A DNA stretch of 64,000 nt from Flavobacteriaceae bacterium PS02293 (GTDB taxonomy: Bacteria > Bacteroidota > Bacteroidia > Flavobacteriales > Weeksellaceae), in contig JASCOV010000003.1 of NCBI GenBank assembly GCA_029960045.1, positions 372,001 through 436,000 of the forward strand. Reading direction: 5' to 3'. Positions within the stretch are counted from its first letter, which is position 1. Each line of letters opens with the position of its first letter. The notes beneath the pieces were generated by a model. That model saw only the letters and a list, made by a program, of their open reading frames with translations. It made no database searches and was not told where the DNA came from. Positions 58,552-64,000 of the stretch are shown here, piece after piece. Made by a program: the position numbers and the translations under genes.

Positions 58552-58995
58552 TTGAAAACATTAACAATCCTAATAGCAAGTGTCACATTGTTATATTCTT
58601 GTGACAAAGCGAAAACAAACGTCGCAGAAACGGAAATTGCGAAAAGCGATTCTGTCGTTAATAATACCACGGAAAATGTTACAACTGCTCCTGCAGAAGT
58701 TGCATCATCGGTTACAAATGTTCCTGTTTCCGGAAAACCTGCTTTGAATCCTGTGCACGGACAACCGTATCATCGTTGCGAAATAGCAGTTGGTGCGCCA
58801 ATCGACAGTGCGCCGACACAAAACGCAGCACCTCAACAAGCCGCTCCGTCAATTTTGAATCCAAATCCAGCGCCGGCAGTTTCAACAACTCCTGCAGCAC
58901 CAGCTCAGGCATTTGGACCAAAACCAGCTGTGAATCCAGAACACGGGCAACCTCATCATCGATGTGATTTGGCTGTTGGAGCACCTTTGTCGTAA
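58552..58995 (+). CDS. Lipoprotein with duplicated HGQPxHRC motif
   Basis: A 147-residue exported lipoprotein (signal ending TLLYSC). The Ala/Pro-rich chain holds two copies of one motif: KPALNPVHGQPYHRCEIAVGAP and KPAVNPEHGQPHHRCDLAVGAP (each with two His and one Cys), spaced by a low-complexity linker. The motif occurs in other flavobacterial proteins and probably binds a metal, in keeping with the HMA and receptor genes before it. Start is TTG; no ATG lies in frame. Function not established. Confidence 0.8.
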   Translation: MKTLTILIASVTLLYSCDKAKTNVAETEIAKSDSVVNNTTENVTTAPAEVASSVTNVPVSGKPALNPVHGQPYHRCEIAVGAPIDSAPTQNAAPQQAAPSILNPNPAPAVSTTPAAPAQAFGPKPAVNPEHGQPHHRCDLAVGAPLS

Positions 58996-59021
58996 AGATT
59001 TAGATTTTTATTGAAATACGA

Positions 59022-59050
59022 AATGCAACCATTAAGGTTGCATTTTTTTA
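59022..59050 (+). terminator. Intrinsic terminator of the metal locus
   Basis: Nine-pair stem AATGCAACC/GGTTGCATT with five-base loop and seven Ts after the HGQPxHRC lipoprotein gene. Confidence 0.88.
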
Positions 59051-59066
59051 TTATTTTGAACTCGGT

Positions 59067-59291
59067 TTATGATTCTTTATTATAGAATTCGGTCATCAAT
59101 TCATTCGCTTTTTCGAAGTCATTTTCTGAAACTTTTAGCTGAACACCACCACTTGTTGTATTAAACAAATTATAAGTATTTGCTAAAATATTTCCAAAAA
59201 CAAAAGCTTCAATGCTGTTAGTTTCCAAGAAAATTTTGAGCATTTCCGCTTCTATTTCTGTATTGAAAATCTTGAGTGTAATTAATTCCAT
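59067..59291 (-). CDS. DUF2007 family protein
   Basis: A 74-residue soluble protein of the DUF2007 (putative signal-transducing) family, with LIKIFNTEIEAEMLKIFLE-like start (LKIFNTEIEAEMLK) and GGVQLKVSENDFEKANELM. Function unknown. It starts ten bases after the stop of the TonB receptor gene and is likely co-transcribed with it. Confidence 0.83.
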   Translation of the reverse strand: MELITLKIFNTEIEAEMLKIFLETNSIEAFVFGNILANTYNLFNTTSGGVQLKVSENDFEKANELMTEFYNKES

Positions 59292-59301
59292 AATTCATTT
59301 A

Positions 59302-61623
59302 TTATAACCTGTTCGAAGTTTCGTTGACAGCATTTTCTTTGTAATTGGATTTTTTTAGTTTTCCAAAATTATATTTCGCTGCAAAAGATATCGTTGGTGT
59401 ATTTCCAAAAAAGGTGCCAGTTGAATTGATTCTATTATAAGACATTTTTTGGACATAATTCATTTGATTGAAAACATCATTGTAACGAACGGTAAAATCA
59501 AAATCAGAAATAGACGATGTCATCCCAAGATTGACCAGACACATTGCATTGTTTTCATACAAACCTTCCACTCGTTTTGTGATGTAAGAACCATCTAATA
59601 GGACTGACAAATACTTCCAAACGTTGACAGTGTTGTTAGTCGAAAAATAAACATACGGCGTCGAATTTTTCAGAACGGCTAAAGAATCCTCTATTTTATC
59701 ATAATTAACGGACAGACTGTTTTGAGAGCTCCATTTTTTCCCTTGAAAAAGAGAGTCAATGCCTAAAGAAACGCCCATTTCTTTATCGAAATTAACTGCT
59801 GTGAATTTTGAAATATTCTTCTCATCATCATAAACCAAGGTATAACCCAAAGGATTTTTGCTGTTGTAAGCAGTTGCATTGACAGAGATTTTCTTGAGGT
59901 TGGCAGTTAAAGAAATTGTATTGGTATAGGTTGGAATTAAGTTCGGATTACCCTGATACTCAACATACGGACTTCCGTACAAACCTCCCGAAGACAAATC
60001 TCCGTAATTGGGACGGGAAATACTTTTTCTGAAATTCAGAGTATATTCGTAATTGTCATTTTGCTTGAAACTGATTTCTGCATTGGGAAACCAATCGAGA
60101 TAATCTCTCTTGATTTTAGTTGAATTTTCAATTACATCAAAACCTTCCGCATTGGTTGCTTCCACTCTCAAACCTGCATTGATATTCCATTTGTTAGCAT
60201 TAATGGCGAGATTGGTGTAACCTGCAAGATTAGATTCTTTGAATTGATACAGATAGAATTCCGGATTTTGATTATTCTGATAATTTGTTTTATTATCATT
60301 CTTGGTTTCAGCCTTCGTATAATTTCCACCCAATTCCATACCGTAATTTTCACTTAATTTTTTTTCAATATCAATTCTTCCCGAATAAACATTCCCCGAA
60401 TATCGCTGAACACGAAATTGATCGAACTCGTAACCCGAATTGTTGGTGTCATTGAAAAATTGATAATCTACATTTTTGCTCTCTCGTTTGAACTGAAATC
60501 CGGTCAAAATCTCAGCATCCCAATCTGTTATTTTCTTTTTATAATTAAAGATAGAGTTGATTGTCGCCCGTTTATTATCTTGCTGATTGAGCGTTTTAAC
60601 AAAAGCTGAATTACCATTTTCAGAATAAAAAGTATCGGTATTATTATCGCCTTTGTCCGGTCTAAAATTGCTGTTGACAGACATCGTAATATAATCGCCA
60701 TCATCGTTCAGTTCCTGATACAAACTCGCTCCAAAAATCGTTTGCGGACGTTTCGTGATAGATTTAATGATGTAATTGGAAGCTATATTTTTGCTTGGAA
60801 CCGAATAATCAAAACCGTTGCTTTCCCAATGGTTGATTTGATTGTAGGAAGCGTTCAGTTTCCACTCAGTTCTATTTTTCTTTTGCTGAAAATTGGCCGA
60901 AAGATAATTGCTGAAACGTTTCTGGAAAGTCGCCGTTTCCGTAATACTCAGTTGTGCGCCATCTTTCCTGCTTTTTTTCAGATTGACTTTGATGACCGCT
61001 TTTCCTTCAGCTTCATATTTCACAGACGGATTTCTGATGATTTCCACCGATTTAATATCATCCACGGCGATTGCGGATAATGTCGAAAAATCCACTCTTT
61101 GATTGTCCACATAAAGCAACGGCGTTCCTTTTCCGACAAACGATAAGCCTTCGCCGTTGGCATCAATCATTACAAAAGGTAATTTTGATAATAAGTCAGT
61201 TGATGTCGGTAATTTGTTCAAAGCGGAATTGGCAACATCTAAAGTGATATTCCCATTTTCTACCTTGAAGGTTTTTTTCTTAGCAGTGATTGTCACCTCA
61301 TCAATTTTTTGACTTTTCGGTTCAAATGCAATTGAAAACTCCAGATTTTTTTCCAGATAAAATGGTTTCTCATTCTGAATTGTTTCATCTGATGATAGCT
61401 GAAGATGATAATTTCCCGACTTCAATTGGTCAAATTCAAACTTCGAATCTTGGGCGATTGTAGATTTAAGTAATTGATTATCATTATCCAAAAGATAAAT
61501 AACAATTGGAGCTCCATTTTTTTCTTTATCAGAATTAATGATTTTTCCATTAATCTTAAGATTTTGCTGAGCGGAAAAAATAGTTGAGATAAGAATTAGG
61601 AAAAATAAAATGCCTTTTTTCAT
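59302..61623 (-). CDS. Outer membrane beta-barrel receptor (TonB-dependent receptor-like, OMP_b-brl_3)
   Basis: A 773-residue outer-membrane protein: signal peptide, an N-terminal carboxypeptidase-like Ig fold (KINGKIINSDKEKNGAPIVIYLLD), a plug domain (KLPTSTDLLSKLP, TPLLYVDNQRVD, DIKSVEIIRNPSVKYEAEGKAV), and a long barrel with RKSISRPNYGDLSSGG. No partner SusD is adjacent. It would import an unidentified substrate. The upstream region to pyrD (about 87 bases) has no clear operator. Confidence 0.9.
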   Translation of the reverse strand: MKKGILFFLILISTIFSAQQNLKINGKIINSDKEKNGAPIVIYLLDNDNQLLKSTIAQDSKFEFDQLKSGNYHLQLSSDETIQNEKPFYLEKNLEFSIAFEPKSQKIDEVTITAKKKTFKVENGNITLDVANSALNKLPTSTDLLSKLPFVMIDANGEGLSFVGKGTPLLYVDNQRVDFSTLSAIAVDDIKSVEIIRNPSVKYEAEGKAVIKVNLKKSRKDGAQLSITETATFQKRFSNYLSANFQQKKNRTEWKLNASYNQINHWESNGFDYSVPSKNIASNYIIKSITKRPQTIFGASLYQELNDDGDYITMSVNSNFRPDKGDNNTDTFYSENGNSAFVKTLNQQDNKRATINSIFNYKKKITDWDAEILTGFQFKRESKNVDYQFFNDTNNSGYEFDQFRVQRYSGNVYSGRIDIEKKLSENYGMELGGNYTKAETKNDNKTNYQNNQNPEFYLYQFKESNLAGYTNLAINANKWNINAGLRVEATNAEGFDVIENSTKIKRDYLDWFPNAEISFKQNDNYEYTLNFRKSISRPNYGDLSSGGLYGSPYVEYQGNPNLIPTYTNTISLTANLKKISVNATAYNSKNPLGYTLVYDDEKNISKFTAVNFDKEMGVSLGIDSLFQGKKWSSQNSLSVNYDKIEDSLAVLKNSTPYVYFSTNNTVNVWKYLSVLLDGSYITKRVEGLYENNAMCLVNLGMTSSISDFDFTVRYNDVFNQMNYVQKMSYNRINSTGTFFGNTPTISFAAKYNFGKLKKSNYKENAVNETSNRL

Positions 61624-61710
61624 AGCGGAATTAGTCTTTAAACGGTTATTTATTTAAAACAATCATCTGCTCCATTTTGTTACATCATTTTTTGAAAAAT
61701 AATGAGATAA

Positions 61711-62718
61711 TTATTTTCCCTGCAAAATCGCTTTATTAATTTCATTAATCAATTCCGGACCTTCGTAGATAAATCCTGTATAAAGCTGAACGAGACTCGC
61801 TCCAGCTTCCAGTTTTTCGATTGCATCTTGCGCAGTATGAATTCCACCAACTCCTATGATTGGGAATGCTTTTCCACTTTTTTCAGATAAAAATCTGATG
61901 ACTTCTGTAGAACGTTTTGTCAAAGGTTTTCCTGATAATCCGCCCATTTCAGATTTATTTTCTGAAACTAAATTTTCTCTTGACAACGTTGTATTTGTAG
62001 CAATGACACCAGCAATCTGAGTCTCTTTGACAATATCAATAATATCCAATAGTTGTTCATCGGTTAAATCAGGAGCGATTTTCAGAAGAATTGGTTTTTG
62101 CTTTGGCTTTTTGAGATTAAGATTTTGAAGCGTTGATAATAATTCTGTCAACGGTTTTTTATCCTGAAGCTCACGTAGATTTGGCGTGTTTGGCGAACTT
62201 ACATTCACTACAAAATAATCAACGTAAGGGAATAATTTTTCGAAACAGATTTTGTAATCGTTGACGGCTTCTTCGTTTGGCGTCACTTTATTCTTTCCGA
62301 TGTTTCCGCCAATCAGAACGTTTTTGTTTTTCTTCAAACGTTCAATCGCTTCGTCAACTCCGCCATTATTGAAACCCATTCTGTTGATAATTGCAGAATC
62401 TTCTTTCAATCGGAACAATCTTTTTTTATCATTTCCAGCCTGAGCTTTCGGCGTCAAAGTTCCGATTTCTATAAAACCAAATCCGAGGTCAGACAATTCA
62501 TTAAAGAGTTTTGCATCTTTATCAAAACCCGCCGCTAATCCAACCGGATTTTTGAATTTTAATCCAAAAACCTCACGTTCCAGTCGTTTATCTTCAATTG
62601 GTTTTGGTAAAAATAATTTGGTCAGAAATCCGAAATTCTTGAGCGCAGAAAAGGTAAAGTGATGAACTTCTTCTGGGTCGAATTTGAAAAGAATCGGACG
62701 AATTAGGCTTTTGTACAT
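61711..62718 (-). CDS. pyrD: Dihydroorotate dehydrogenase (quinone), class 2
   Basis: Membrane-linked FMN enzyme of pyrimidine synthesis; passes electrons to the quinone pool. 335 residues: N-terminal quinone-binding helices ([18 protein letters not shown]), [13 protein letters not shown], the catalytic Ser in [16 protein letters not shown] (about residue 175), [16 protein letters not shown] and the C-terminal [12 protein letters not shown]. Use of a class 2 enzyme agrees with menaquinone made by MenD. Confidence 0.95.
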   Translation of the reverse strand: MYKSLIRPILFKFDPEEVHHFTFSALKNFGFLTKLFLPKPIEDKRLEREVFGLKFKNPVGLAAGFDKDAKLFNELSDLGFGFIEIGTLTPKAQAGNDKKRLFRLKEDSAIINRMGFNNGGVDEAIERLKKNKNVLIGGNIGKNKVTPNEEAVNDYKICFEKLFPYVDYFVVNVSSPNTPNLRELQDKKPLTELLSTLQNLNLKKPKQKPILLKIAPDLTDEQLLDIIDIVKETQIAGVIATNTTLSRENLVSENKSEMGGLSGKPLTKRSTEVIRFLSEKSGKAFPIIGVGGIHTAQDAIEKLEAGASLVQLYTGFIYEGPELINEINKAILQGK

Positions 62719-62733
62719 CGGAGAAAAGTTTTA

Positions 62734-62741
62734 CAAATTTA
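62734..62741 (-). promoter_or_regulatory. -7 promoter box TAAATTTG of pyrD
   Basis: TAnnTTTG on the minus strand, 15 bases before the pyrD ATG. Confidence 0.5.
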
Positions 62742-62843
62742 CGTTTTTGTAACGATAATTCAATATTATTCGGGAATATATCGTTTCGAAAATCATTAAT
62801 GAAAATCTTTATTATCTTTACTTGTTTTTAGCCAAAAAATTAA

Positions 62844-64000
62844 ATGATTCCAAAGCGTTTTCGCAGAAACTTAGTTTTTATATTTTTTCTGCTTTTGTTG
62901 CCTTTTCAGACTTTTGCAATCACGCCAAAAGATTGCGAAAAGATGATTATTGAAGGCGTGGAAGCGATGAACAAAAAGGATTACGCCAAATCTCTCGAAA
63001 TCCTGACCAAAACCCGAAAAATAGCGCAGGAAAACAAATGGTACCGCGAAGAATTCTTGGCGACAAACAACATTGGTGCGAATTATTATATGCGTCTGGA
63101 TTACGGCGAAGCACTCAATAATTACCTCGATGCCTACAAAATTGCCGTTGCTCATCTAGATGAAAAGTCAGAAATGACGGTTCTCAACAACATCGCAATC
63201 CTATATTCCCGAGACAAAAAAACTGAGAAAGCAGAAGAATATTTTACAAAAGCTTACGAACTGGCTGGAAAAGTCAATAACAATCTTTCCAAAGGTTTGT
63301 ACGCGATTAATCTCACCATCGTTTCCAACGAAAAAAAAGATTATAAAAAAGCCAAACAATTCATCGATGAAGCTTTGAAGCTGACAGAAAACTCGCCTTA
63401 CGCTTTATTGGCAAAAGCGACTTTGGTGGAAACATTGGTCAATTTGAAACAATATGATGAAGCTGAGAAAATCTCTGCCGAACTCTTGCCAAAACTAAAT
63501 GGCATAGAACATTCCGAGTATAAGACGCAGATTTTGTACAACTTATCATCAATTGCAGAGCAGAAAAATGATTTGCCTAAGTCTTTTCGTTACTTGGAAT
63601 TGGCCGAGAAAAGCAATTTGAATTATGACTTTAAGGAAAATCTGTATGAGAGATTCAGTCTTTTGTACAAGAAAGCCAACAATATCGAGCGCGCAGTTTC
63701 TTACAAAGATTCGGTGATGGTGATTAAAGATTCGGTAAATCAAATCAAGAACGGACAACTTTTCGAGAACAGTAAAATCAAATTTGAACTTCAAAAATCT
63801 CAGAAGAATCTGGCGGAAAGTCAGGAAAAACTGACAACTGAACGTTCTTTTTTCATCAGAGGCATTTTGCTGGCTATTTTCATTGTCATCATTATTTTTT
63901 GGGCTTTGAGAAACAGCATTGTCAAAAATAAACAGCAGAAAATCATCGAACAAAGCAATGCCGAAATCGCAAAGCTAGAACTCGAAAAAGAGAAAAAGAA
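62844..64000 (+). CDS. TPR membrane signalling protein (partial at window edge)
   Basis: The first 385 codons; the frame is open to the window end. It starts MIPKRFRRNLVFIFFLLLL with a signal peptide, then about six tetratricopeptide repeats (residues about 35-290), a coiled stretch (KNLAESQEKLTTE), one transmembrane helix (about 341-361: FIRGILLAIFIVIIIFWAL) and a second coiled coil (KQQKIIEQSNAEIAKLELEKE). The output domain lies outside; in such proteins it is either a histidine kinase or a LuxR-type helix-turn-helix. The layout mirrors the TPR kinase at the other end of the window. Confidence 0.82.
   Translation, partial: MIPKRFRRNLVFIFFLLLLPFQTFAITPKDCEKMIIEGVEAMNKKDYAKSLEILTKTRKIAQENKWYREEFLATNNIGANYYMRLDYGEALNNYLDAYKIAVAHLDEKSEMTVLNNIAILYSRDKKTEKAEEYFTKAYELAGKVNNNLSKGLYAINLTIVSNEKKDYKKAKQFIDEALKLTENSPYALLAKATLVETLVNLKQYDEAEKISAELLPKLNGIEHSEYKTQILYNLSSIAEQKNDLPKSFRYLELAEKSNLNYDFKENLYERFSLLYKKANNIERAVSYKDSVMVIKDSVNQIKNGQLFENSKIKFELQKSQKNLAESQEKLTTERSFFIRGILLAIFIVIIIFWALRNSIVKNKQQKIIEQSNAEIAKLELEKEKK

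Noticed and set aside
1..64000. Search for tRNA, rRNA, CRISPR arrays, prophage or conjugative genes
   Set aside because: None could be seen by eye; a dedicated tRNA or CRISPR scan was not possible here.

Overview
The window comes from an AT-rich genome of the Bacteroidota, most likely a Chryseobacterium-like member of the Flavobacteriales. Evidence: promoter boxes of the Bacteroidota type (TAnnTTTG), almost no Shine-Dalgarno sequences, a type IX secretion sorting tail, SusC/RagA-style and other TonB receptors, 2TM-domain proteins, DUF4251, DUF4349 and DUF5687 proteins, and a dense mosaic of housekeeping genes on both strands. This placement rests on gene content only. I saw no rRNA, tRNA, CRISPR array, prophage or intact insertion sequence.

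Layout. 1-2141: a TPR sensor kinase and its response regulator (cut by the window edge). 2247-5532: SprT-like protein, mannose-1-phosphate guanylyltransferase and YifB/ComM. 5536-7605: RNase HI and DnaB. 7817-11039: ABC exporter and DyP peroxidase. 11075-14262: a short structured leader transcript, then an RtcB-PrfH-TPR operon, predicted to rescue and re-ligate damaged ribosomes. 14355-19118: Crp/Fnr regulator with an SDR enzyme, a cytochrome c lipoprotein, MeaB and a glycosyltransferase. 19278-24527: ClpC, a second Crp-like regulator, a candidate small RNA, a porin-like protein and MnmA. 24714-25791: two related small exported proteins. 25852-29386: a LytS/LytTR two-component operon interleaved with four 2TM domains. 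29575-31843: small exported proteins and a radical SAM protein.

31899-35652 is the main accessory region: a 734-residue multidomain protein with a C-terminal C39/papain-like cysteine protease domain, followed by two intact copies and one broken copy of a small protein, which looks like a polymorphic toxin with an array of immunity genes. 35773-39113 is a chorismate cluster (menD and pabB with an aminotransferase IV). 39212-44108 holds membrane proteins, an AI-2E transporter, and LPS glycosyltransferase and kinase genes. 44105-53806 holds uvrB, a BlaI/M56 sensor-repressor pair, a sugar dehydrogenase, tsaB, msrB and an acyl-CoA dehydrogenase. 54187-58995 is a heavy-metal (probably copper) locus: a Cys-rich protein, an HMA protein, an HMA-TonB receptor fusion and a lipoprotein with a duplicated HGQPxHRC motif. 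59067-64000 ends with a TonB receptor, pyrD and a second TPR membrane signalling protein (cut).

Beyond genes, several patterns recur: a dispersed roughly 90-base structured repeat in four copies (11311, 23124, 51761, 54043), other intergenic palindromes, and five housekeeping genes (dnaB, menD, uvrB, tsaB, pabB) whose TAnnTTTG box lies only 4-5 bases before the ATG, which predicts leaderless mRNAs.
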